Counted from the first letter of the stretch, positions 42,201 to 54,117 are shown. The stretch: DNA of 64,000 bases from Allolobophora icterica (GCA_963556255.1 OY744606.1:73984236-74048235); one strand, 5' to 3'. Notes: generated by a model not told the origin, from the letters alone. Made by a program: numbers and translations.

Positions 42201-43293
42201 CACTCGCTCTCTATCGAACAGATAATTGTTGAGGTTAATACACACTGCATTTGAATCAGCCGACCGCATTTGAATCAGTTGACCAAGCTTAATTAATTGC
42301 TTATCACCTATAGTTACCAGTGACCATGGATCTCGCTGACTGTTTAATACTCCATATCGGCTTTCTGATTCCATTATTTTGCATTTATCACATTTTTACT
42401 ATTAGACCAGTTTTAAAGCATCAGACAAAATAAGCTTTGTGATGTCCTTCTAAGATATATTTTATCAAGAGCAATAAAAACTTATATTTATTTTCTCTCT
42501 CTCTCTCTCTCTCTCTGTTAGTCGTTTACTCTTCATATGTAATTGATATTTTCTTCACTCAAAATCAGGCAAGAGCTTTCTAATTTGGCGTATTTAATGG
42601 CCCATGTTAAATACGGATTAAAACAATTTTGCATTTTTTTAAATTTCTTTATCGCGTCTTGCGTAGAAATTAGGCCTAAAGTTGGTATGTCTATTAATTT
42701 TTATTATTAGCTTGCATTCGGCAGATCAACCTGCAGAAAATCAATTTTAGTGCGATTAGTTTCTATTTTCTCGTTCTTAGGACAAAATCCATTTACAAAT
42801 TTCTTGACAGGAGAAACTTAGAAGACAAATCACGGGGTTTACTTTCCGGCGCCCGTGTGTTCCAAGTAAATGTGTTTATTCATAAAACATTCGAACTCAC
42901 TCACCTGTGCGACAACGGAATCTTCAAGATATCGTAGTGGAAACGGTGTAGATGTCGCGTGTCCGAAAACTAGCTTCTCCATGTATATGGTCATATTGAC
43001 ATATAGATACATACATACATGCATGCATGCATACATACACACTTACATACATACCTAAACGCAAACATACATGTACATGCGTGCATACATACAATACATA
43101 CAACTGTATTTGATAGTGCGCTCCTTCCAAAGTTCAGAAGTGCACACAACCATAAGACAGAACATCGATGGCGCAAAATAATTGTGAATGAAGGACTTGC
43201 CCAAGGTCCCTAAACAGTAACTGCATCGGGCGAGGCTGGAACCCGTATTCTCCGCGTTACAAACCATGCTCTCCAACCAATCGGCCACCATGC
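42201..43293. other. unit II/III junction block
   Basis: Copy of 21850-22800. A short (TC)n run at 42494-42518. Ends at the large ACAT microsatellite. Confidence 0.5.
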
Positions 43294-43497
43294 CATACAT
43301 ACATACAAACATACATACATACATACATACATACATACATACATACATACATACATACATACATACATACATACATACATACATACATACATACATACAT
43401 ACATACATACATACATACATACATACATACATACATACATACATACATACATACATACATACATACATACATACATACATACATACATACATACATA
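43294..43497. repeat. (ACAT)n microsatellite, ~200 bp pure
   Basis: About 50 ACAT units. MYVC and IHTY repeats in open frames here are artefacts. Confidence 0.95.
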
Positions 43498-43639
43498 GGC
43501 AATAAAAATTTTATGATGTATTGCATAGTACGTTTCGGCCACATAGAAGTTATATGGCATCGTATATATATGCATATATATATATTTATATCGTGCATAT
43601 ATATTACATACATATATCTATGCATGTGGACATTATGTG

Positions 43640-45085
43640 GACCAATCAAAACTATGTATATATGTAGCTAGACACTTAATAATAATCTCATCAATCGAGA
43701 CTCCACGGACTAATAAGCAATATCTCTCGACATTAGTGACATGCAATAAGTGGCAGGTTGTCTAGGTGTAATCACGATTATTAATATCGTATCAGTTTAT
43801 AACAGTAAATCTATTACTTCAGTTGAGTGCCTTCTTGGAGATAAAGATCTATCGCACGACAAATGCGTGTCACCATAAATTTGAATTATAGACTTCAACG
43901 GACTCTTGACGCTGACAAATGCTTGGCTCTGAGAGTTAGTTTGTTAATTAGCTGTTATTAGTTTAAGCGTTAGTTAGTTAGTTGAGTGTAATTGTAACCT
44001 CGATTCTGCAGAGAACCTCTTCAAGAAAAACTCTGGAGAGGTACTCAAACCCGTCTGATAAGTAGCTGATAGTTAACGATAGGTAGTCACAGTAAATTAT
44101 CTAAGTATTCATCTACCACATTCTAAAGCATTTTAGTGGCACTTCTAGCCAGCCTAAATGATTGTCTAGTCCAATAAGAACAATAGTTTCATCAAAAAAC
44201 ATAATGACTTCGTCGCAAATACGCATTTATATGAAGCAACGAATTCTCTAGCATCATTCATTTCAGTATCAGTTTTTGTTTACTTTGACTGGCTGTAGCT
44301 GAGGAATGACCACAAATGAAAACAACGTTCGCAGCGCACGATTACACTCACCGATTGCCACTCCCTGGACTGATGGCAGAGCGTGATTGGCTTAATGTCT
44401 GTAAGTCTTATCTAAATATAATGAGCCAAAGCGAGCAGTAGTTGGAAAGAGTGAGAATTGCGTCACTGGCCTGAGGTATGGATGCCTCTGACCACAACAT
44501 CATGACTCAACTCCCTTAGCACCGACTCTTGTCTTACATGACTGAATAGGGCCTACTGTTAGGGAATTTCACCTCAGGCGTTGGCAAATATCTGTTGTTG
44601 CTAAAGATCGCTATATTGTCTAATCTACACTGTGATTTCTGCATCAAGGGCGTCTGCAAAGAATCAAAGAAAGTGTTACTCAAAAGCGGACAATGAGGAG
44701 GGAGAATTAGGCTCATAGCGGACGTCCACATCTAAAATTTGGTTCATGTAGCTACTGCTGTAGCCTGCGCTTTATTTATAACTGAACTTCGGCCATGCAG
44801 GCAGCAGACAGTCTTTACCTCATTAGATTACCTAGAAGTTACAAAAAAGGTTTGGCTTTTGTACCATACCTCGAATGTGTTACTTGCAACAAAGCATCAA
44901 AAGTCGGATGCTCTTTTTAGGGAGACTGCATGGTTCACTTTCACCTGCATTCATTGCAAAGAGGCTGTGGATACCAGCGGGCAGGAACAGTTATATATTG
45001 GGATAATATATGGAATCTCTTCCTTTTGCATGACATTTTCAAATATCCCATCTCGCAACACAGAGTAGAGTAGACATCTCTGAGC
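43640..45085. other. upstream duplicated block, unit III (left part only)
   Basis: Closely matches 54620-55580 of unit IV, and more distantly 22980-24200 and 3170-4720. It stops at CATCTCGCAACACAGA..GAGTAGACATCTC; the right part of the block present in the other units is missing. Confidence 0.6.
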
Positions 45086-45094
45086 TATAGGGTT

Positions 45095-45545
45095 ATCGCA
45101 GATTTGCCCTCTGGCCTCAGTGGCAGCCATTTTCCAAAATGGCCGATCGAAAATAAAGATTTTTCAATATCTCAGATTCTAGTTCACTTAGAATCATCTT
45201 GGTGTCTAAATATACATATTTATGGGCAGAGATTTCAATAGAACTAATTGCAATTACTTACCTACAAGAGAAAAGCTAATTGTGGTAGCCATCTTGAAGT
45301 TAAGTTGATCTGATAGAGGCAGTCAGGTGGAAAATATGAATCAATTCCTCATTAATGATAGAATATGAAATTTGGTACAAAGCATGAACATGTCCTAAGA
45401 GAATAGCTATTCATTCATTCTGAGGTTTTGATATAGCGCCTCTTCAAAGATACCTACTCAGAGGCGTTCCCAGCTCAGCCACAGCTGAAGGGCCATCGCA
45501 GATTTGCCCTCTGGCCTCAATGGCAGCCATTTCCCAAAATGGCCG
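45095..45545. repeat. segment bounded by 51-bp direct repeats
   Basis: ATCGCAGATTTGCCCTCTGG... at 45095-45145 recurs at 45495-45545, exactly 400 bp later, with two mismatches. The segment replaces about 4 kb found in unit IV between 55590 and 59545, including exons 1 and 2. Confidence 0.7.
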
Positions 45546-45554
45546 CCTTTGTCA

Positions 45555-46785
45555 TCTTTGCGAGAGATCATTCGACTCCCACTGAACTAACCGTTTTTCA
45601 CACTGTGTACAATCATGAAGCGAGTGTCAGAAGCCCTCAGTGTCCCTGCTGTGGAAAGGCTATTTTGAGATTTTCAAATACTTATTTATTTCATCAATTA
45701 CTACGATTTATATACCGCCAATCAAATAACCACATGGGATCTTTGGGCTAGCCTAAAAACTGCTTAGTAACGCCAGGCCCGGATCGTCCATATGGGCAAG
45801 TGGGCAGCCGCCCAGGGCCGCCGATTTTCAGGGGCCGCCAATTTTCCAATTTTCGAAAAAATATTTACTATTATTATTTGTAAAAAGAGTTGAATGACTA
45901 AAAAAAAAAAGGTCATCAACTTTTTTGTGCTTAGGGCCGCCGATTTGCCGATTTGCCCAGGGCCGCCAAATGTCTTCAGCCGGGCCTGAGTAACGCTACG
46001 AAGAGGAATATCATCAATAGGCAAAACAGTGCACAAAAAGCTAGGTGGGTTCGCAGTGTCGTGATCACGAATAAACCTGAAACACAATCAACTGATCCCA
46101 GTTCAAATTTGATAGCATCAATAACCCTTAGCTACGACATCTTTTTTAGATTTGCAGGGTTTGTGTAACATTAATGAAAAGGCTACTCATAAAATATTAA
46201 GTCCGCAAGAACCAGTGTTTTAATTTCAGGTAAATTTCAGCGCTGTGTCAGAATCCGGGGAAGAGGAGCGAGTTAGGCAAGGACAAAGCGCGGTTCTCAG
46301 ACGGCAAGCTATTAGGATGGCGAGAGTGGTCGTAGAGTGGAGCAATGTTCCGATGCAGGACGAGGTGGTAGTAGAGTGTAGATACTACTGCAGTTAATGA
46401 AAGATCTCGACTCTGTGACTTCAGTTACATTTAATTGACGTCGTTGAATAGTTACTTATAGTATGCAGACACTTTCATAAATATGTACATATTTTAACTA
46501 ACTTTCAGCCAGATCAGTTGAATGTCACTGAAGTCACGATTGCAACGATAGCCGTTGATCTAAACACGATTCGGATGCAGGATAGGATGGCAGTAGGATT
46601 ATAAATACATAGTGTAGCTATATGGTATATCTCGACTCTTACGATTTAGTTCCATGTCTTGAACATAGTTACCTTAGTGGCTTACTTTATTAAACACACA
46701 GTTGCTCTCTTCTCTTGAGATGCTGCATTCAGAAATTCCAGCTTTTCGCACACTAGCAAAGCAATGTTCATGCCCAACAGCTTTG
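45555..46785. other. remnant of gene 3 intron, paralogous to 59545-60515
   Basis: Aligns well with gene 4 intron 2 (CACTGAACTAACCGTTTTTC, CTATTTTGAGATTTTCAAAT-type, GATCCCAGTTCAAATTT). It carries the MITE at 45774-45988 and lacks the MITE at 60185. At about 46780 the match jumps to 63550 of unit IV, so a second ~3-kb piece is absent. Confidence 0.65.
45774..45988 (+). mobile_element. hAT-like MITE with exact TSD (copy 1)
   Basis: A 215-bp element with ends CAGGCCCGGATCGTCC and, in reverse complement, CAGGCCCGGCTGAAGAC, and an exact TSD AGTAACGC (45766-45773 and 45989-45996). GGGCCGCCGATTT modules repeat inside. The clean empty site is present in unit IV near 59753-59766. Confidence 0.92.
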
Positions 46786-47038
46786 TAATTCCTTGATACG
46801 TTAGGATGAAAAATTTGGAAGCAGCCGTAACCACTGATTTCTGGAAGGTCACGATGTCAAAATACACTCAATGGAAAAAACAAAGCTTGTCTCAAGAGGA
46901 ACAATTTGGCACCTACGGAATTCTTTTTCTTCTAAACACAATGTAAGGCTTACGTGCCTTGTATTGTAGTCAAACAATTGCTGATCAATAAAGTTTTGTT
47001 AAGTTCAGTTGTGCAAAGACTCTATAATGTTTTTATAG
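46786..47038. other. sequence preceding the gene 3 exon
   Basis: Near-identical to 63551-63815 of unit IV, through the splice acceptor TTTTTATAG. The open reading frame continuing upstream from the exon begins with GTG, with no in-frame ATG, so it is intron sequence that happens to be open. Confidence 0.6.
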
Positions 47039-47592
47039 GTGGCGCTGTTTATACCAGATGGGGTCGAACCCAATGTGCTACTGGATCCGACGCTGTATAC
47101 AGAGGAGTGGCTGGTGGATCATGGTGGGACAGTCATGGTGGAGGAAGCAACTACCTCTGCCTTCCACTGGAACCCATCTGGGGAGCTTACAACGAAGGCG
47201 TGGAAAAGCATTCTAAACTCCACGGATCGGAATATCAGATACCAACGGGGTTTGGGTTAAATAATAACCATAATCGCCCTTTACATGACAACAACGTTCC
47301 ATGCATTGTCTGTCGCAGCCAAACAAAGACTTCGGTCGTCATGATTCCCGCCAGAAATCAGTGCTACAGCGGATGGCACACTGAGTACACCGGATATCTC
47401 ATGTCGGAGAATTCCGCGCACAAAGCACGTACAGAGTTTATATGTGTGGATGGACAACCGGAATCAGATCCTTCTGGCTTTCGAAACGAAGACGGAGCGT
47501 TGTTGTTTAACGTAGAGGGCGTCTGTGGATCTCTTCCGTGTCCTCCTTATGCTCCGCGTCGTGAAATAACTTGTGCCGTCTGCTCAAAGTGA
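47039..47592 (+). CDS. orphan terminal exon (gene 3): intact C4-like domain without exons 1-2
   Basis: 554 bases with a preserved acceptor (TTTTTATAG), open to TGA at 47590-47592, and with all ten cysteines and motifs of the family (RWGRTQC, NYLCLP, VPCIVC, MIPARNQC, FICVDG, CGSLPCPPY, TCAVCSK). I find no copy of exon 1 (MKVVYSS) or exon 2 between the gene 2 stop and this exon. Comparison with unit IV shows they were removed by a deletion. Either this is a recent pseudogene still free of stops, or it is used as an alternative last exon from gene 2: the required phase (one base plus GT) is identical. AATAAA follows at 47915-47920. Confidence 0.72.
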
Positions 47593-47914
47593 TCGTAATG
47601 TGGACACACGAATTATGATTAATGACTAAGCATTAATTTTGATAGCAACACACATTAGTGTTAAGCATAAGCTATACGTGGAATTATTGATTCAGCTCAG
47701 GATTAAGTGTATTGAACATTCGGTTTATTATAGAGTTAATTGTTCTTCAAAAGGACGCTCAGGACGAGATATAACGTTAATTTAATAGAGTTCTTTCATT
47801 ACGCTAACTATTTCATAATATTATATTGATTGGAAAGTTTAACATTTAATTACTAGACTGTTATAGTGGTTAGTTTGGACGCAGTAGGCTACAGATTGAT
47901 TATAACATTTGCTT

Positions 47915-47920
47915 AATAAA
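47915..47920 (+). terminator. polyadenylation signal after the gene 3 exon
   Basis: AATAAA in TTTGCTTAATAAACGGAA, at the position paralogous to that of gene 2. Confidence 0.5.
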
Positions 47921-47959
47921 CGGAAACAAACTTCAGAAATATAAGGTAACTGTACACAT

Positions 47960-49164
47960 TTCTACTGTGTTACGACTGTATGATTTACACCCTGATCATT
48001 TTCAAGGAATGTACTGGTTAAGATAGTTCATCACGGCTGTCAGTTTGAAATGAGTACTGTACCATTTGAGATTGTTGCGAAGTTCTGCATGTTCAGCCAA
48101 CTTCAGCATTGCGCTACAAAAGTTGGCCTAGTTCAGCAGTCGTCTGGAGGCGCTCCGCTATGCTAGGCACTTCTGATGTCAGCCTCTCAGTCTGACTGCG
48201 GTAGCCATGAGAGACGGTCGAAGGTTCGCGTAGGCTTAACATTTCCGCCAAAATGTTAAATTTCGATCCAAAAGTGGCGAATATTCGACTTAAGTTCAGT
48301 TATTGACGATCTATGATTAACGTTTCGGCAAGTTGAAATCATTGAGATTTGGGCTGTTGTCGATCAGGTTCGCTGAGAGGGGAGCAGGGGGAGGGCAAAT
48401 GTCTAGGGGACCGGTTTTTTTTTAGGGGCCAGAGGCGGCACGCAATCGACTTTCGAAAAATATTATAATCAGTTATACAAACTTCATGATTTATGCCTTA
48501 TCATGACCTATGACTTGTTTACATTTTTTTCTGACACCTAACTACAATCATAGTTGTATAAATAAATATAATATCGTACGGTCGTGCCCGCACTGTTATT
48601 GTTTCAATTTGGTTTTTCCGATATATTTGTACTAGAATATTTACCCGTCATATATGACGGTTTGATGAATACTCCCGTCAGATCGTGTGCATAGGGAGAG
48701 GTAGTGCGGTAAGAAGTGAGGCAGACACCGTCCATCCGTCTGTCTGTCTTGCTGTGCGTCTGTAGGTCTATCTGCTCTGTCCCTCCATCCCTCCTTCACT
48801 GACTCCGTCTATATATCCGTCTGTGTGTCTGTCTGTCATGTATGTATGTCGGTGTGTGCCTGTCAATAAAATAGGCTAGGGGTCAAAGCCTCATCCAATC
48901 AAAATGGGTCTAGAGCCGCACACAATAAAGGCTCCGCCCACTGCGCTTAAGAATGAGTCAGAGCGTTTGCCGACACACAGATCTAGGAAATTATTATATT
49001 TGTTAAAGCCTAAAGATACTTTAAAGTCCCATGACTGTTCTGCCTAGTGGCCCGCGACTGCTCTGCCTAGGGCCCTGAATTTTTGTCGGCGGGCGTGTTT
49101 TCGATCGAAATTCATATTTCGACGGACCGTGAGAAGCTCGGGCTGACGTTCGAACTGAGTCGAT
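47960..49164. other. no gene seen
   Basis: Includes G-rich and GGCC-containing stretches near 48370-48440 and 49040-49090 that resemble MITE termini, but I could not match their ends. Simple GTCTGTCTGTC-type sequence at 48738-48850. Confidence 0.35.
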
Positions 49165-49385
49165 CGTGCAGCCTGCTGAACTTCGGAAACTTACTGGAAG
49201 TGCAGGCAACGATCGACTTTTTCTTGTTATCATGAGGGATCCTAATCATGTGCTGCGTGATCTGCTCCCTCCCCTCCGCAGCAGTGGACACAACCTTCGA
49301 GCGAGACCGCATAAATTTACCCTACCCGAAAAAGACGATAACAATTTTATACCCCATATTCTCCACAAGAATGCCTACTGACGTT
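49165..49385 (+). pseudogene. Jockey/CR1-like LINE C-terminal fragment
   Basis: The frame contains RDPNHVLRDLLPPLRSSGHN, then LRARPHKFTLPEKDDNNFIP, the same ending as the fragments at 15770-16456 and 32237-32545. Confidence 0.6.
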
Positions 49386-49410
49386 AATTAGCTGTTCGTG
49401 AGACTATAGC

Positions 49411-49635
49411 TGTGGGGCGTGGTGGCTCAGTGGTAAGTTCGGCGCCTTGTGACCGGAGGGTTGCACTCTAGCCGCTGCGTACGGACCTTGGGCAAGTCCT
49501 TCACTCGCAATTGCTCGTGGCGCTTTGGCGTGAAAATTCCGGCACAATATCAAATGCTGTAGTCGGGAGCGCCTCTGAATAGTAGTTGACTTCGAGAGGC
49601 GCTATAGAAATATCCGGAATAAATTTTAAAAAACC
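49411..49635 (+). repeat. tRNA-derived SINE with a GGGCAAGTC core
   Basis: The head GTGGTGGCTCAGTGGTAAG (box A) and GGAGGGTTGCACTCTAGCC (box B) is followed by GACCTTGGGCAAGTCCTTCA, a phrase found in the body of many tRNA-SINEs, and by a tail region AGAGGCGCTATAGAAATATC ending in AATAAATTTTAAAAA. Confidence 0.7.
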
Positions 49636-49639
49636 TGTA

Positions 49640-51577
49640 GCTTGTTCTAGTTTTGTTACGTCAGCTATGATGTTCAACAAAAGAGTATTCATTCATATAA
49701 ATAAATACAAATATACATACATAGGTCTAGCATAACCGTCGTTTTAGAAGTTAAAGAAAATGGACCAACTAGTGTTGTACAGCTTTGAATCCATCCATGT
49801 CGTAATAGTTTGTATATATACGAGTCGTCGGTTCGGAATCCTTAAAATAATACTGAGCTGTAACCTTGATAACCATCTTTATCCGTGTAATGCTGTAAGT
49901 TATTATAATGCAAGAGAATCGTCGAAATATCGAAGTGCAATCACATAAACCAGATTAAAGAATTCTAAAAGAATGTTTGGTCATTCCTTCTTTGTAGAAT
50001 GACCTTTACACCGATTGGAAGTATTCGTTAATTACTCATAAATTTAAGATTAAAATAAAAAAAATAGCTTAATATCTGTGCTATCCAACGTAATTGTTTC
50101 CTTAAACTGTTCACACGGCGAACACTTGGATTATGAAAGTGTGCATATCTTTTATATGACTTTCATAATGCAGTTACGTGTTAAATTAAGCAAACTCCAA
50201 AGTTGCTATGTTAACTTTGTAAATAGACCAACCGAGCCCTAAGCGGCTTTGTTATAGGGTCTACCTTTTCACTTGTGAGCATTTGATTCTTGAAAAATTG
50301 TGCTGATTTCGGCTGCTGTTTGACTTGACATGTCAATAAATGGCTTTCAATCAATCTGTAAGAAAAATGAAGTTTACTCTGGACTGTCTTGAAGAGCAGT
50401 CACATTCAAGCATTGTTGGTGAACAGAGTTCGTGTGCATGGATTGCATAAAGTAACTCTAGTAACTTAAGTAATAAATTTGTATTAGCTGATTGAAACAT
50501 ATCTTTAGATTCACCGATTGTATATTGTCAAACACTGACAGTGACGTTCGCTTGGCCCATGCTAGGCTCTTGGCTGGCCAATTGGCCATCTTATAAGCTT
50601 TGACAAAGCGGCTTAATGCGAGCGACCTGTGAGCGTGGATGCCTGAGATATTATATGGAAAAAAATTGAAATCGGTAATCAACCACGCGAAACATTCAAA
50701 ACCCAAGTATATTATGTCAAAGGCCTCAAGTAATAAATCTGCAATAGATTTCTGATTCTCTCTACAAGTATTTTTTTTATCAATTTTACGATTAGGGTAT
50801 ATTTTCAAAGCTTCAATCGTAATTAAATGTATAGCTTTCATCTAAACATAGGCACCAAATAACATATACTGATATCACATATTGAGCTAGAGACAATAAA
50901 TTCGTTCACTTTCGCTGTCAGTTACCTATCTCTTCAAATTAAATTGGTATTTTTTTTACTTAAAATCAGGTAAGATCGTTCTAATTCGTGGATGTTTGCG
51001 GGCAAAGCTTAATGCGGGTTATAACAAATTTAGCAATTTTGTGTTTCAAATTTTGATTCGGTATAGAAAACTAGTTCAATGAGCTACACTTATTATGTCG
51101 ATTAATTTCTGTTTTTAATTTGCAGTACTAAGCTCGAACTACATAAAATCAATTTTTGCAAGGGTACAGCCTAAGGACACAGAAACCTTCGTTCTTAGGA
51201 CAAAGTCAATAATTTTGATAACATTCTTCACACGAAAACTACAAGAAAACACCAAATCACGGAATCTACTTTCTGACGAGTATGTATTCAAGGTAGCTGT
51301 ACCTATCTAAAACAACATTCAAATCTATATGTCCAGTGCAACAACGAGAACTTCAAGCCATCAGAGCATCACGCCTGTCTTGTATTCCTTGGCCTGTATC
51401 CTTATCCAAAAACAGATAGTCCAGTTCAAAAGTTGTATTAGAGTGTCCAAAAATGCTACACTAACACTAATACACTTATTTTGCACAAGGCAGATAGAAC
51501 GCGCAATATAGACAGAAAAACATTAAATAAACTAACAAACAAGAGAAAGCCAAGTATCTCCCTATTGTATTCATAAG
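49640..51577. other. no gene seen; unit III/IV junction
   Basis: From about 50880 the sequence is a diverged copy of 42440-42960 (GTATTTTTTTTACTTAAAATCAGGTAAGA and TCACGGAATCTACTTTCTGACG-like phrases), marking the start of unit IV. The stretch 49640-50880 has no recognised content. Confidence 0.4.
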
Positions 51578-53264
51578 CAGGGCCGGATTAGCCACTCGGG
51601 GGGGGCATGCTAATTATATACGGGGGGCCCTTACGTATTGAACGTGGAATGATGAGATTGTCGTAAAGACATGACAATCAAACCAACATGCATAACGGTC
51701 AATGTTGTGTTCCGCGCTGCTCAAATAAGTAGTCAGTGTACCCAACACAACATTAAAGCTTCGCACTTTGGGACTATATGTAAGGTTGTTTCAAATGTTT
51801 GTTACGGTATGTTGACAAGGTACAATTAACGTAGAATAATTATAATCAAAATTCGAATCTGTTCTCTTGATTGTTAGCAGCTCAGAAACATTGCGACTTT
51901 TAGCAGCTGCAGGCCTAAATTGTATAATAATGTCATCAAATCAAGTTAAGCTCATCACTCTTAAACTAAGCAGTTTGAACTTAATGGGTCATAGAAATTT
52001 GCAGTTTACTTTTAATACGTCCAATCTTACTGGAACAGCTCTAACCTGAACAGTTGGAGATCATCAATGACAATGTCATGAACATAAACAGAGCGATAGA
52101 AACATTAGGGAATGTTTAGAGAAGGTTCTCTGTATACAGTAGCATAGCTACCGCAGCAGTTGTGACCAGGCCCGGCTCAAGACATTTGGCGGCCCTGGGC
52201 AAATCGGCGGCCCTAAGCACAAAAAAGTTGATGACTTTTTTTTAGTCATTCAACTCTTTTTACAAATAATAATAGTAAATAATTTTTCGAAAATTGGAAA
52301 ATTCGCGGCCCCTGAAAATCGGCGGCCCTGGTCGGCTGCCCACTTGCCCATATGGACGAACCGGGCCTGATTGTGGCACATCTTGATTTTGCAAAATCAG
52401 TAAATTAAACCATTTTGTTAGGGAATATGTCTCTTGTTATGTCGTGGCCAGCCTGACAGGGACATCATTTAAATTGAGGGTCAGGTGGCATTTGCTCTCC
52501 TTGATTTTTGAAAAAAAAGGAAAAAGAATGGAACAAGAAAAGGAGAAAGAAGAAAGGGGCAAAAAGAAAAAAAGTGATACTCGTAATTAGGGACGTCACA
52601 TCATGCAGCATTGACTTACAGTTTTGCACATCTACACTATGCAAAACTTAACAACTTGCATGTTCTCCCGGAAAATACTCAAATGACATCCCCCCTCGAA
52701 AAAGCTGAAATGACATCCCTGCAGCCTGAAGGAAAACTGTCGAAATTGTTAGGCTCTGGTCACTCAAAATCTACTACAACTTGGAATATATAAAGTAGGC
52801 CTACTTCACCACAAGCGTGAATTCTCTTCCTTAGCGACGTCAACTTGTCAACACTAGCCAAATAAGTTTCAGCAAGAAATTTGTCTCACCCTTGCAAGAT
52901 GAGTTTCCTGCAATGGGTATGCCAGAAAACAAATCGCGTCGGAATAGAAACAAAAGTGGCTTCAGCATAGATTATATATTGACGGAGAGATGTTGAGCCA
53001 AAGAAAAGCATGAACACAGCAGTTGATACGTCAAAGATCTTAGACAAAGACTTGGGTACATGGCTGACATTTAAAATTTGCAATTTGCTTAGTAAAAATT
53101 CTGGTTTAAACTGAAACTGGTGACTCTTCTGTGAACAAATAATTTTTTGGTGCAATAAACTCTGTCCTGCAGTAGCCTATTCGACTCTAGTCGGGGGCCC
53201 CCTATAAGCGGGAGGCCCCATGCTCAAGCATATTGAGCTGAGCATACTGGTTAATCCGGCCCTG
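51578..53264. mobile_element. 1.7-kb non-autonomous hAT-like element
   Basis: Ends CAGGGCCGGATTAGCCA and, in reverse complement, CAGGGCCGGATTAACCA. Flanks TTCATAAG (51570-51577) and GCCATAAG (53265-53272) agree at six of eight bases. GGGGCCC-rich subterminal sequence at both ends. Small frames inside have no transposase motifs that I can see. It contains a nested MITE at 52167-52369. Confidence 0.8.
52167..52369 (-). mobile_element. hAT-like MITE (copy 2, nested)
   Basis: Inverted copy of 45774-45988: ends CAGGCCCGGCTCAAGAC and, in reverse complement, CAGGCCCGGTTCGTCC. Flanks GTTGTGAC / ATTGTGGC match at six of eight bases. Confidence 0.88.
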
Positions 53265-53287
53265 GCCATAAGTTCGTTACATGCCAT

Positions 53288-53975
53288 CAGTGCTGGGTAA
53301 ACTCAGAGAAGAAATGAATTAAATCTAAACTCAACTCATGCACCTCAAAATGAGTTAAAACTCAAACTCAACTCATCCTAAGTGAAATGAGTCAACTCAA
53401 ACTCAGTTGTTAAATGAGTTAAATCATCAACTCACACGTCTCATACTAGCACGTTCTAATCGAACGTTGTGCAAATACACAGTATAATGTATATTAGTGA
53501 CTTACTCTCAGATGCCTGACGAAGTAACTGGTAGCCACAGTTGTTCCCCTAAAAGATTTATTAATGCAATTATTGCATTTAGCAACAATTTTTCCATCAC
53601 GCCTACTTGTAACAGAAAAATATTTTCCATCAAGAATACACGGTACTTCAGCCATGTTGTTCTTAACTGTTCACAATATACAAAATATGCAGTCCTTAAA
53701 CACTGTCCGCCCGCCTCTGCTGGCCGTGTTTACGACCCTCCCTGCCGTCACCACTCACCAGTATGGAAAGCCGACGATATAATATGTGCCGAGTGCTGAA
53801 TAATGAGTTTATTTTTAAATAATTGACAGTTACAACTCAAACTCACAGAAACTATGAATTAAATCAAACTCATACCTCACACTCTTTAAGGTGAGTGAAC
53901 TCAAACTCATAAATCACAGCAAGTGAGTTAATTCGTGAGTTTCAACTCATCTGAGTTGACTCATACCCAACACTG
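53288..53975. mobile_element. hAT-like element with TGAGTT repeats
   Basis: A 688-bp element with ends CAGTGCTGGGTAAACTCA and, in reverse complement, CAGTGTTGGGTATGAGTCA, and an exact TSD CATGCCAT (53280-53287 and 53976-53983). Subterminal arrays of AACTCA/TGAGTT occupy about 100 bp at each side. The interior frame at 53497-53799 has no recognised motif. Confidence 0.9.
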
Positions 53976-54117
53976 CATGCCATCTAATTGCTATATATTA
54001 GGCCTAATAGAAATAGACAGACTGACAAACAAATAGACAGACCGATGAAAGTAAGGTTTGACTGGCAAGAACTTAAACACTGATAAGGAGGTGTATGCTA
54101 ACAGAGTAAGGTAGCAG

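Noticed and set aside
43297..43497. Regularly spaced direct repeats as a CRISPR-like array
   Set aside because: The sequence is a continuous 4-bp microsatellite with no spacers, in a eukaryotic context.
43055..43649. Long MYVC / IHTY repeat frames on both strands
   Set aside because: Translation of the (ACAT)n microsatellite; no flanking coding sequence.
44739..45068. 109-codon frame in upstream block III and its 64-codon counterpart at 55239-55433 as a conserved small gene
   Set aside because: The frame is not kept in units I and II and its similarity in III and IV is explained by their recent duplication.
46954..47038. Open frame extending the gene 3 exon upstream by 28 codons, as a possible alternative start
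   Set aside because: It begins at a GTG, has no in-frame ATG, crosses a conserved splice acceptor, and encodes no signal-like sequence; it is open intron.
48370..49090. GGCC-rich ends near 48380 and 49070 as another hAT element
   Set aside because: I could not pair the ends as inverted repeats or find a target duplication.
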